Positions 36,845-48,644 of a stretch of 64,000 nt of DNA are shown one piece after another. How positions within the stretch are numbered: the stretch's first letter is position 1; every line of letters starts with the position of its first letter. Under the pieces are notes generated by a model that saw nothing but the letters and a program-made list of their open reading frames with translations, was not told the origin of the DNA and made no database searches. The position numbers and the translations under genes were made by a program. The DNA is from Epiperipatus broadwayi (Eukaryota; Onychophora; Udeonychophora; Euonychophora; Peripatidae), in the NCBI GenBank assembly GCA_028023455.1, contig JAQFVV010000142.1:2723740-2787739 (forward strand), written 5' to 3'.

Positions 36845-38787
36845 TGTGAGAGTACCATATGAGCCTCACCTAAAACAATTTGTGTTTCTTTGTGAATTTA
36901 ACTGTGCCTATATCGAATCAACAGATATAAATAACTTACACCTATCTTAAGCTTTTCATGTATCAGCTATATATATATAAACTAGTTAGTATTAAAAGAA
37001 TAATTCTAAAAATGAATAATTCTAGTTTATTTATACACACACATAAATAAAATGTTTCTAACTAATAGTATTTTTTTTGTTAATATAAAACTTGACATTT
37101 GACAAAGCCTTAAGTCAACATTGCATTTTTATCAGTTGAAACAAAGGAAATAAACGTTTGGGGTTCATTACAAATTGTATATGTTAAACAATAGAGAGCG
37201 TGCACATGATTATGTGATATGCTTGCTGAAATTAATCCAGTATAAAAACGAACTAATATTGTTATAACAATAATCTTCTATTTAGTTATCAAGGCAAGAA
37301 CTACGTTTGTAAATTTAAATGTGTTCGAATTTAGAACACATTTAAGAAAAATTAAAAAAAAGAAGATTCAATATTTTAAAACCTGCTTCAAGTAATTAAT
37401 TTACTGCCTTTGAATATTATAAAGAACTATAAAAAAATAATCAGTGAATTTAACAAGGTTATAAAAGTTATCAACGTCTTCGAAATGAGCTTTCAAAATA
37501 TAAATTTAAGAAGACAAAAATTTATAAAGATGTTCTTTGGCTAGATAATTTATGCCAGAGATTTCTACTGATGTTTTAAACCCGAACATGTAAATTTATT
37601 CCTACTTAATCAATGCCTAAAATATAATCGTCGTAATTCTCATTTAAAAAGCTGCTTTAATATTGGAGTATTATATTGAAGAAGATGTTAAATATTTTAC
37701 TACATAAATATTTAAAGAATGAATATTTGGATTGCCTCTTCGAAGGATGATCAATGAACTTTATGTTTCAACATTCATCATCATTTTATTTCGTCTAAGG
37801 AGGGATATAAAACTGCACGTCTTGGATTACTTCATTGTATAATTTAAGAACTCTTAAACTTTATTTCCTTTGTGGATAATTATATTTACTTAGAAAAATT
37901 ACTTCGTATATTAAAGTGGGGAACTGATAAGATGAACACTTTATTTTTTTTAATTTTATTTAATAAAATTTAGATATTGATATTTTGATATATACTCTGA
38001 TGGAAATGACAGCTGACTAAGGTAAACGTTTTTAAATTATTTCAATTTGGAAGTAAGTTTTATTATATTCCAAATTGAATCTTACATGACAATTAACATA
38101 ATATATTTTTAAACATACATAACTAATATCAGAATACATTCTATTATTAATCTAGTGTGAATGGATGTTATCGTATATAAACATACAACACACACTGAAT
38201 TATTTTAATGACACAATAGGTAGATTTATAATGTGTCATGTGTATTTATTATACGCATGATTTTAAATTATATATATATGTAAATGATTACATTATTTTT
38301 TTTTTTTGAATATTAAATAATTTATTAGTGTATATAAGCACAGATTATAATTCTAAATTTTAATGTTTTTATGTGATAATATTTTGTTTTTTATTACTGA
38401 TTAAAATGTGTTAAACTTGATTTCAAAATTAAACAGGTCTCATTTGTTTATTTTATTTAGTCGTTTTATAAAACCAATATTTATAAATATACATACTCAT
38501 GCATATATATGTTAAATCAACTTAGTGATTTAATATTTATAAAGAAGTTATATATAGCTTATATTAAATTTATTATTACTATGGGATATTTGTGGAAATG
38601 CCTGAAGAGAGTCGATTGCAAATTTCTACTCTGAGCTCGAATTCCGAGAGTAACGAGGTTATTAATAGAGGAGTGAATTGGATTATATTTTAAATAACAT
38701 CATCCATGGCATTCTATAAGAAGACTCAAAGTCCGACTATAGTTAGATGCGACTTCCTCGAGTCCTGAAAAGGATTGTCCCGTTATA
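36845..38787 (+). repeat. 3' LTR of LTR element 2
   Basis: Direct repeat of 31791-33741 with the same TATAAAA box (37806-37812). It ends ...CCCGTTATA and runs straight into (AT)n, the same simple sequence found before the 5' LTR. A target duplication of TATAT type is possible but cannot be proven in a microsatellite. Confidence 0.9.
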
Positions 38788-39035
38788 ATATATATATATT
38801 TGCAATCAATAACACTTTGCATTGGCTTCAATCAAAGTATCCTACTAATATACATTATGAAATATACTAAAATTATAAATTTAAATATGAATTTAAATTT
38901 CAGTGAATGTGATTTGGTGATTAAGGCTTCTGTAAAAATTTATAATTTATTAAGCTTACTTTTTCTCACTCATCTTTATACATACTGTGTATCTGATTTA
39001 AATATTTATTATTAATTTTAAATATTTATTATTAA

Positions 39036-39466
39036 TTTAGAAGGGAGTTGGAAATTCAGACTTTCAAGCTCCCTACACCTATCCACTCTATCTTATACAA
39101 CTGATACTCATGTCCACATATATGTGAAAAAGATAAGTGAACTCCAAAATATATATTTTGTGCTGAAACAATACTAATCACTTGGTCCAGATCATCATCT
39201 CTCACACATATATGTAATCAGTGCTCAATTTATATCAAGATGGCAATTTTTTATACTTTAATGGACAGGCTTCAATCTTCTCCACCCTCCAACTCTTCGG
39301 CCATTCATATCATTGAAAATCTGATGATGGAATGCTCAAAACCGATGCCAATATTATTGTCATACCCATGTTGACTTTAAGTCATGCTGACCTCTCATGT
39401 ATAGGACTTTAATATGTCCATTTAAATACACAGAAGAGGATGGGCAGAATACAGGCTGAATATGTA
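39036..39466 (-). repeat. SINE-like repeat, copy 1
   Basis: The plus strand begins AATTTAGAAGGGAGTTGGAA, the inverse of a decayed RNA polymerase III B box, and continues through the family's signature blocks CAGTTGGTCCAGATCATCATC (here CACTTGG...) and ATTGAAAATCTGATGATGGAA. Six further copies lie in this window. No reading frame is conserved. Confidence 0.7.
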
Positions 39467-39885
39467 ATATTTAAATATAAGTATATTGACTATACTGAAC
39501 TTAATGTAATTTAGAAGGGATTTGAACTCGGACTTTTAAACTTCCTACAGCTATCCACTCTATCTTATATAACCAATATACATGGTTACTTACATGTGAA
39601 AAAGATAAATGATCTCCAATATACATATTTTGTACTGAACCAGCACTCATCAGTTGGTTCAGATCATCATCTCCCTCACACTCGTAAATAATCAGTTCTT
39701 AGTTTATAATAAGACAGTAAATCTTCGTACTTTAACGGATAGGCTTCAATCTTCTCCACCCTCCAACTCTTCAGCCATCTATATCATCGAAAATATGATG
39801 ATGGAATGCCCAAAATCTGAATTCAAATTCCTTCTAAATTACATTAAGTTCAGTATAGATAATGTACTTGTATTTAAATATATAT
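39467..39885 (-). repeat. SINE-like repeat, copy 2, with inverted ends
   Basis: It has the same body as copy 1. Here both ends carry the tRNA-like module in opposite orientation: 39467-39537 is inverted at 39812-39885 with few mismatches, including flanking ACTGAACTTAATGTAATTTAG. The B-box-like stretch is TTTGAACTCGG (inverse CCGAGTTCAAA). Confidence 0.7.
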
Positions 39886-39954
39886 TTATCATTAGCAAAT
39901 TTATATTCTTTTCTTTAGGAAAGAGAATCTATGAAAAAAATAAATAGAAAAATT

Positions 39955-42195
39955 TAATGAAATATGTTTTTTTTCTTCTGTGATATAAAAAACTGTAGTT
40001 CAAGAAACTGTCTTAATTGTTTTTACTTGAGTAAATGACCTTACAATCTAATTTTTGAAGCCATTTATCGGTTGACCAGGATTTAGTCAGAAAGACTTTT
40101 TTATAGCTTCACTCGTAGTCATATCACGCAAATAATTCTGCGTTGAATAAATGTTTAAAATTTGCAAGGGCATCTGTGCTTGTATTATATTACTTCGTCT
40201 AATTATATAAATTGATAAACTCACATGAAGGAATAAAATCGGTTTGATTATATTTTAAATAATAGATTGTCTTTCTGTGCATATATATATCATCAATAAA
40301 TAAATTAAAATTATTAGTATAGGTGATGTCAATGTGTAAAATATAAAACAGTTTAATACAAATTTTAATATTTTTTTTATTGCAATTTTTTTACTACAGT
40401 TTTTTTTTAATGGCAATTTATTCTAACAATTTTTAATTTTAATTGGAATTATTTTCAATAATAATATTCAAGTGAATAATATAGAATTAAAAATCTTATA
40501 TTATGAATGACGGCGTTCTTCTAATATAATAGTAAAATTGAGTAAATTATAGCAACCCCATATTGGTCAAAAAATTTGATATTTCAGAAATTAATGATAA
40601 AATACTGCCCAATATATATATATTTAACTCTTCTGTAATTATAAAAAAATATATGTATTATTCCAAAAAGTCCATAATGTTTTATTAAATTATATTAGTA
40701 ATATTATTGCCACAAGGTCTTTAGGACATGTAGCCCACATAATCTTCTGATATTTTATTTAGTTACAGAATGTTTTTTATATATTACCAAATAGTATGGA
40801 CAATCAGTTATTTTAACTTAGAAAGATCAAATCCCTATACTTAAATTCTAAAAAAACTATATTTAATTTTAATGTAATATCTTTTACTCCTCAATCTTAA
40901 ATTTTACATAGTCTCACATCTTGCCAACATTTTTCAATCACTTATTATTTGGTATTTAATGTTGTAGTTTATTAAAATCAATTCTTACCAACCAAAGTAT
41001 TTTATCTTTGCCAGACATTTGAAATGTAACTGAAACTGCTTACTCAAACTCTATTGTGTCATAGATATAGCCAATTATTGGAAACAAAAGCATTTGATTA
41101 AAATTTTTGGCAATTGTGATATAACTATAAGAATAAAAACTTTTTGTTGAACAATATATCATATAAAGTATATTTTAAAATTTAAAAAAAAAACCAAAAA
41201 CAATTAAACTGTTACAGTTTATGAATTTATAACATTCTATTTTTATTCGGGATAGATTGTAATAAGATCTTAGAAAGTGGAATATATTAATAAAAGTATA
41301 TAAATAGTTTTATATGATGGCAATGTTGATATTTTATTTACTGCATATATTTCAAAAATAACTTTAAACATATATGTATTTTATATGTTTCTGGGATAAT
41401 TGAAAAAGCATTAAATTTTATGTATTCAATATATTATTTTAAAATATTTAATTTATTTAAAATGGGTATTTAAAATAATGATTATGTATAAAACAGATAA
41501 ATAGAAAGGGAATGTTTATTTTATTTTAAGATATAATTTTAAATGTATTTTGTGTTTTAATTTATAAAATTATTATTTTTAAAACATATTGTAATATTTA
41601 TTTTATAAAGTTTAAAAAATATATTTTAATGTCATAAATGTTAGTTTGTTAGAAAAGAACTTTTATAGTGTGAACAAATGGAGAAATTTGACTCAATAAA
41701 AAAACCATGGAAGCAAATGGAAATAGGGTTTAAACATGAAATCCCATAGAAACAATATGTAAGATAATAACATAAGTATGATGTAATTGAAAGAAAACTA
41801 TTTAAGTCCAAGATTTTAGATTAGATTCTCTCTTTCTCATTTTTGTCTCAAGAGCTAAGCAGAACAAAAGTTTGCATATATATCAGTAATTTTATTTAAA
41901 ATTTTAAGTAAATAATATAGGCTAAAGTCATAAAACATCTCAAAAGTCTTAAGTCTTTTCAGATCTAAATTTAATAACATCAGATAAAAATCATCTTATT
42001 GTGATAAAAATTATATCAGAGATAAGTTCTGTGATATACTTCATAAAAATATTTTGAAGAAATTAAAAAATACTGTTGCTATTATATAAATAAAACTGGA
42101 TTAAATAATATAAAATATTGAATATGAAATACTTTTTAAAAATAAAAATAGGTTGTCAAAGTGGATAATTTTAATGGAACACTAATAACTTGGAA
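39955..42195. other. very AT-rich sequence without recognised genes
   Basis: No ORF with protein-like content and no repeat boundary recognised. Confidence 0.4.
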
Positions 42196-42549
42196 TAATT
42201 AAAATTACCCCAAATCCAAAACTTAACCAGACTAGCCAAGAAAAAACAAAAATTAAAATACAAGCAGATTTCTCAAGTGTAAAGAACTACAAAAACACCA
42301 CCATATATATATATCCCACAAATCTATTTGCTTCCTATCCACCCTTAATATTAAAAGAACTTTTAAATAAGTTAATTGCTTTAGATAATAAATTTTCAAT
42401 AATAAAGATTCTTTAATTCTTTTTATTTCATTTCTCTCAAAGAAGACAGCATTAACTTCATCAAAATTAATAGTGTGGGCTGTATCTTTTTCATGGACAT
42501 ACAAAGCAGAACTAAGATATTTATTTCTAACCCTACTTTTATGAACCAA
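42196..42549 (-). pseudogene. Penelope-like element 3' end, left arm of palindrome
   Basis: The minus-strand frame contains RNKYLSSALYVHEKD, then a HTINFDEVNAVFFERNEIKRIKES segment. This is the C-terminal part of the GIY-YIG endonuclease of Penelope-like elements (pattern HxxxxxHxIDFDNxKIL...RRxxES). The copy is truncated and lacks the GIY-YIG core. It is mirrored at 42552-42960. Confidence 0.6.
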
Positions 42550-42551
42550 TG

Positions 42552-42960
42552 ATAGAATAAAAATTTATAAAAGTAGGATTAGAAATAAATATCTTAATTC
42601 TGCTTTGTATGTCGATGAAAAAGATACAGGCCACATTATTAATTTTAATGAAGCTAAGGTTGTCTTCTTTGAGAGAAATTAAATAAAAAAAAGAATTACA
42701 GAATCTTTATTATTGAAAATTTATTATTCTGAAGCAATTAACTTATTTAAAAGTTCTTTTAATATTAAGGATGGATGGGAAGTAAATGAATTTGTGGATA
42801 ATGTATAATGTATATATATATGGTGTTGTTTTTGTAATTCTTTACACTTGAGAAGTCTACTTGTAGCAGTAAAACCATTGGTAGTATTTTAAAATTTACT
42901 TTTTTGGCTAGTCTTATTGAGTTTTGGATTTGGGGTAATTTTAATTATTTATTGACTAGT
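42552..42960 (+). pseudogene. Penelope-like element 3' end, right arm of palindrome
   Basis: This is an inverted near-copy of 42196-42549, reading on the plus strand RNKYLNSALYVDEKDTGH and FNEAKVVFFERN, with an in-frame stop and an insertion of about 45 bases near 42850-42900. Both arms end in ...GATTTGGGGTAATTTTAATTA. Confidence 0.6.
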
Positions 42961-43442
42961 TTAGCTTTATGCTTGTAATGTTTAATTTGGAATAAGTATG
43001 AATTACATATATAACATCAATGTACACAACATATCATGTCATGGGATTTTCAGTAGAATATTGTAAGATTTTGAACTGTAAGTTATATTATTTTGTGTGG
43101 AGTTATATAAAATGTAGAAATGAATCACAAAATTTTTGTTGTGTTTTTGATGGAGTTGCAATTTCATAGGCATTCCTTGTGAGTATCAAAAAGAAAAGTT
43201 TATCAGGAATTTTTTTTTTTTTACAAATTCTTTGTTTTAGGAATACATGTGTTTGTTTAGTATACAAGAAAAATATATCATTACCAAAAAGAAGTGGTTA
43301 AAATAAAGTAGTAAAAAAAAACCAATATATTTATTAATGATAATTTTAGTTTGTTTAAAAAAGAAGTATGTTTTTATTTGCTTCTTCATTCATATTTAAA
43401 AATAATAATAAATTTTTATACATTGTACAGGCTTAAACCTGC

Positions 43443-43900
43443 GTTTATATATGTAATATATGCGGGATTCGAACTCAGACTTTCACATTACCCACTACTC
43501 TCAGTGTCATCTCATATTGCTGACCCACTTGATCCCACCCATGTTGAAAAGATAAATAATCACCAATATACATATTTAATGCTAAACCAGCAATCATCGG
43601 TTGGTCTAGATTACTATCTCCACACATATATACAATCAATGCTCAGCTTTATATTAAGATAGTCAGTCTTCATACTTTAATGGACAGGCTTCAAACTACT
43701 CCAACTCACAACTCTTCAGCCTTCCATTTCATTGAAAATCTGATGATAGAACATTCAAAGCTCATGTTAATGCCAAGGTTGTCATCCTATCCATGTTGAC
43801 ATATTAGTCATTCTGACCCTTCATGTACAGGAGATTAATCTTTTTATACATACATATGCGAGGGATGGGCATACCTTTTATAAACTATTTATATAAAGTA
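43443..43900 (-). repeat. SINE-like repeat, copy 3
   Basis: The inverse of the plus strand at 43468-43480 is a near-perfect B box (GAGTTCGAATCCC). The body matches the other copies. It is flanked by a 25-base direct repeat ATACATTGTACAGG(C/T)TTAAACCTGC at 43418-43442 and 43901-43925, which looks like a target-site duplication from LINE-driven insertion. Confidence 0.75.
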
Positions 43901-43925
43901 ATACATTGTACAGGTTTAAACCTGC

Positions 43926-44165
43926 ATTAAAGTATGAAGATTGGCTATCTTAATATAAAGCTGAGCACTGATTGTATATATGTGTGGAGATAGTAATCTA
44001 GACCAACTGATGATTGCTGGATTAGCATGAAATATGTGTATTGGTGATTATTTATTTTTTCAACATGTATGTGATCAGATGGGTCAGCAATATGAGATGG
44101 CACTGAGTAGTGGGTTGTGTGAAAGTGTGAGTTTGAATTCCACATAAAATTTTATATATAGATAT
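43926..44165 (+). repeat. SINE-like repeat, copy 4 (inverted to copy 3)
   Basis: From AGTATGAAGATTGGCTATC to GAGTTTGAATTCC it is the inverse of the copy 3 segment 43470-43680. The two together form a long interrupted palindrome. Confidence 0.7.
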
Positions 44166-45003
44166 TTATGGGTGACATTTATAAAAGTTTGTACATTTAA
44201 TAAATATGTATAGCATAAATATTTTTATGAAATATAAATGAATAAGCTTATGTTTATTTTGGGAATAAAATAGTAAATAAATTAAACATACTAATTAAAT
44301 CTTATGTATTTGTGTTAGCTATATTTGTGCTAGTATATAACCTTTTTTTGTTTCTTAGTATTATCCACAACATACGATACATATATCCATAAAGTAATAT
44401 AATAAGTGTAATAAATAAATAGCAACCTATTCAAATGTAACCTATTCAACAAGGAATATTTTATTTACTTCTTAATTTTATACATATATATTGTTATTAT
44501 TGTTTATATTTATAAAGTTTCATTTTTGTTAATTAAACTGGTTTTCCACGATTAAGTTATCACATTCTTTTATTTATTGTTTATTCACATCTTTATATAT
44601 ATATATTGTAACTGGCAATGAATTCCGTTCCTATATCCCTGATAAGTTAAATAATAGTATAAATTAATAAGATACTTGTGGAGTAAATAATCTTAATATT
44701 GTAGGAAGATTTAAGTATTTACTACCTATTTAAAAAGATAGTTTGAGTTGAAATAAAATTCGTTTGTACATTAAACTATATTTTAATAGTCTGAAAGTCT
44801 ATTTTTTTATATTTGTATATTATTATGATAGCCAGCCTGGAACATTAAATAAGCATTCTACATATTTCATTTATTTAGTATCATTATATTTAACATTGAA
44901 TGTGTTAAGTAATTTACATGCTTTCCTTTACAGCTTCTAAATACTGTTGCAATACATATATAATATAAATAAAATAGCCCTTAATTAGAACAAAATTGTA
45001 ATC
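44166..45003. other. AT-rich sequence without recognised genes
   Basis: Nothing recognised apart from a (TA)n stretch near 44596-44607. Confidence 0.4.
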
Positions 45004-45330
45004 ATAATAAATATAACGGTAATAAACTATTATAAACAGTCTTTCAATCTGTAGAAGTACTTTCCGTTAATTTCTTAAACCTGCCTCAACTGCCATTAAA
45101 TTAAAAAAACAAAGCTGAATAAAATAGGAATAAAATGCATTTAATAAATAAACAAGCTGCTAACATTAAAGTACGGGGGAGGGGGATTCGTGGAATTTGA
45201 ATTGATAACATTTGTTTCCACTTTGTTTTTTGAATTTAATGGCAGTTGAGGCAGGTTTAAGAAATTAACCGAAAGTGCTTCTGCCGATTAAAAGACTTTA
45301 TAATAGTTTATTACCATTATATTTATTATT
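45004..45330. repeat. fold-back element with arms of about 110 bp
   Basis: The left arm 45004-45115 and right arm 45219-45330 are inverted copies sharing TTAATTTCTTAAACCTGCC and CAACTGCCATTAAATT with a few mismatches. The spacer of about 100 bases includes GGGGGAGGGGG. No ORF. Confidence 0.7.
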
Positions 45331-45744
45331 TTTATTATAATATATATATATGATTCATAGTATTATTTCTGGGAGCTTTCGTGTAGTAAAAATATAATAG
45401 CTAAAATATTTTATCTTCCAATTGCTTTTTTTAATATTGATGCTCTTGGGCCTTTTAAAAAGTTCTATAGCTTCCCTTAGCAGTCTCTGATCATATTGTT
45501 CATATTTTGTAAGAATATATATTTTATTAGAAGTGATGTCATGGTTGGTTAATTTTATGTGTGAATAAATGTCTTATAAAATAGATTTTTCTCTAACTGC
45601 CAAAATGTATTCTTCTTTCTTGCATTAATTCTATGATTGGTTTGTCCACTGTATGATTATGAATAAACTCCACATGGAATTTCATATACACCATGGTACT
45701 CCAAAGGAATGGAAATACTTGATTTTTTTAAATGTAGTATAAAC

Positions 45745-45800
45745 CAGTGGTCTTCAACTCTTGGTCCATGGACCGGCACCAGGCCATGCTAGACTGGCAG
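45745..45800. mobile_element. hAT-type terminus remnant
   Basis: CAGTGGTCTTCAACTC followed by the 12-bp palindrome GGTCCATGGACC and CGGCACCAGGCC is the classic start of many hAT-derived repeats (CAGTGGTTCTCAA type). I could not find the opposite terminus, so only one end is claimed. Confidence 0.5.
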
Positions 45801-47194
45801 GAAAGTTTGTAATAACAAAATAATAAGATTTTAAACTTTTAATTAATATAAACAATTTTTATTTATTTTTTCATCGCAATTGCTTAAATAAAATTAATTA
45901 TAAATCAAAATTTAATTTAAATTATTAGATAATACTATAATTACTAAATAATAATCAAATGAATTTATCTGAAAATGCAATCTTTAAAAGACAAAGTGTC
46001 AATCTCATGATAATTACACCACTCCTTACACATCAATTTCTACACCTAGCAGGCATTTCTGTATTGCACCAGCTCATTTATTGATCATATATAACAAAAA
46101 ATTTTAGTGCATTTGTATCATCTTTTTATTTTGTGTGTGACATTTCTTTTTGAAATTGTAAACTTCATAAAATGGAGACAGATCATTGATGATGATTTCC
46201 CTTCATCGAGAACGTAAATCTATTATCTTTTTTTTTTTTTTTTTTTAGCAAAATGACATCTTTATAATGATTGTTTTATTTCTATGTGACACTTTACCAA
46301 AACAACTTTTCATTCTGTTTCTTTTTTTTTAATTAGGTAAAAATGAGATTAAAATAACACCAGATTCAAAATTAAAAAAAAAAAAAAGTTTTTTTTATTA
46401 TACAAACTCACTTCATCTTGTATATTTAACATTAAATACAGATATTACATTTATCATAATCATTATCATGTAATTACACTAACTGTGATATTTCCCAACA
46501 TTCAGGTGAATAGCATTTTATTTTTGCATGTTTTAACAATGAAATAATAAATGTAGCAATGCAGGCACATTAATGAGAATGTACTGTTTTCTGTAGCAGT
46601 ATGACTGCGCAACTCGATAAAGAGTGTTCTACATGTGAAGGTAAGCTACACCATTTCAATACTCAGTAACTAGTGTGTTGCTTTGGTCAGTTATAACAAT
46701 TATGCTCATTTAAGGCTAAGCAGTTTAAATCTTTAAGAAAATTTATCTGTAGACTTCTGCCAGTCTGTGAAATCTTATCCTTATTTTTGCTAGTCTGCAG
46801 GTGTGAATATGCACACATACAGAGAGAGAGAGAGAGAGAGAGACAAAGCACCAGCATATGATAATGCAAATGTATTTGTGGCAAAAGATCTAATCAAATA
46901 AATAAAAACAAATTTAGATGATATAAAATATTAAGTAGAAGATATAATTTATTTATTTAATTTTTATTCAATATCTTTGTATTGCTATCAGTAATAGCAT
47001 TTCTAACATACTGAAAGCAATGAAGATTTTATAATAAATGTAAACAATCTTCCCAAAGAAAATTACAAATTTTATTCAGTTTGTAATTAAAAATGAACAT
47101 TTTATACAGAATTTAAAGTATTTGAAAAATAAATTGAAACATGGATATATTAATTAAAATACAATATTTGTTTAATATTTAAATACATGCATAT
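45801..47194. other. AT-rich sequence with a (GA)n microsatellite
   Basis: (GA)n lies at 46821-46842, with T- and A-runs near 46228-46247 and 46375-46387. No gene recognised. Confidence 0.45.
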
Positions 47195-47315
47195 TGTCTA
47201 TATATTGGAGATCATTTATCTTTTTCACATATATGTGATCATGTGTATGAGTTGTATAAGATAGAGGGGATAACTAAAGGGAGTTTGAAAATCTGAGTTC
47301 AAGTTCTAATATTTG
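47195..47315 (+). repeat. SINE-like repeat, copy 5, tRNA-like end only
   Basis: It covers GGAGATCATTTATCTTTTTCACATA through a GATAGAGGGGATAACTAAAGG and CTGAGTTCAAGTTC stretch, matching the terminal 120 bases of the other copies. Confidence 0.6.
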
Positions 47316-47713
47316 TTTAATTACTTTTTATTTAATATTCTCATGTCTATAGAAATTCTTATCACACCCACTTCTCTAGATAAATATGCCTATCATTATA
47401 AGCATAAGCAATATTGGTAAAAAAAAGATTTAATCACATTATTAAAACTAGTAATAAACTGCCCATTATATTTTTTATCCAATTTAATTAAACAATACTT
47501 TTATAATAAAAAATGATGAAGTACTGATTAAAAAATATTTTTTAAGTAGTTTTATTTGTCAAATAATTAAAACAAGTCAAGTGTTGTTAGTGGAGAGGTC
47601 AGTGCAGCCGCCTTGCAAGCAAGCAGTTGGTTGCAGACAGTTGTTGTTGGTTCGTCTTCTGGCCGATGTTATGACATATGGAAAAAAATAATAATAATTA
47701 ACACAAGGAATAA

Positions 47714-47851
47714 ATCATCTTCTCCCAGGCTATGTCTTTAAAGCACTCTAAATGTTGAATCAGAGTTACCAAGAATAAGTGGATTCATTCTATTCTTGAT
47801 TATTTATTCAACATTTAGAGTGCTTTAAAGACATAGCCTGGGGAGGATGAT
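47714..47851. repeat. fold-back element
   Basis: Arms of about 46 bases (47714-47760 and 47806-47851) share GGCTATGTCTTTAAAGCACT and TAAATGTTGAAT in inverted orientation with two or three differences, around a 45-base spacer. Confidence 0.7.
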
Positions 47852-48644
47852 TTACTCATTTTGATTACATATCCATTGAACTATGTTAAATATAAAGTTG
47901 TCAAATAATTATTAAAAATAAGAAAAAAAAACAATAACATAGTATAAAGTATACCAAAAATGAATTTAAAATATGCATTATGTTAGAATTATCAATATTG
48001 CCCAATATAATAATTTCTGAAAGATGATTGCAAAATGAAAGTTAACATTTAAAAAAAAGTGATAGCAACTGAAGTGTTCATATTATATACCTTATTTATG
48101 TACAGGGTTAGTGCTTTTTTAATTAATAATATGCTTGATATAAAAAAAATTCCATTAATTATCATCTTTTTTTAACTTAAATCTTTGTTAGTTTTTTTTA
48201 TGTAGATATTTATCATTTATTGTATATTTTGAATCTGTGGTAATGAATTACATTTTTACCATATAAAACTCTTATAATTGCATGTTTTTTAAATACAATT
48301 CTTGGTTTACAATATTTGAGAAAATCACTTGTGTCTGGAGTCAAGTTATATAAATATTTTATGCATCACACACTTAAAAATAAAAGAAAAAAGTTAAAAA
48401 GATATTTATAATTTAATATATATATATATATATTTAAAAAACAAATAAAAAAAACAAACAAATTTAGCTTAGACTTATAAATTAATAATTCTAACTGCAA
48501 TGAGCTTGTCATTTTTTTCTTGCCCTAATTGTACAATTTGTTATGAAAATTTGCAATTAATTCAAGTGAAATCATTGAAATAAGAATTTCTCTTTTTCTT
48601 CTCTTTCACTTTCTTTGCATATCTTCATATATTCATATATATAT
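47852..48644. other. AT-rich sequence without recognised genes
   Basis: (TA)n occurs near 48418-48434. Nothing else recognised. Confidence 0.4.

Noticed and set aside
43351-43662. 103-codon ORF mirrored at 43945-44145
   Set aside because: It overlaps SINE-like copies 3 and 4, and the shared peptide follows from the inverted repeat.
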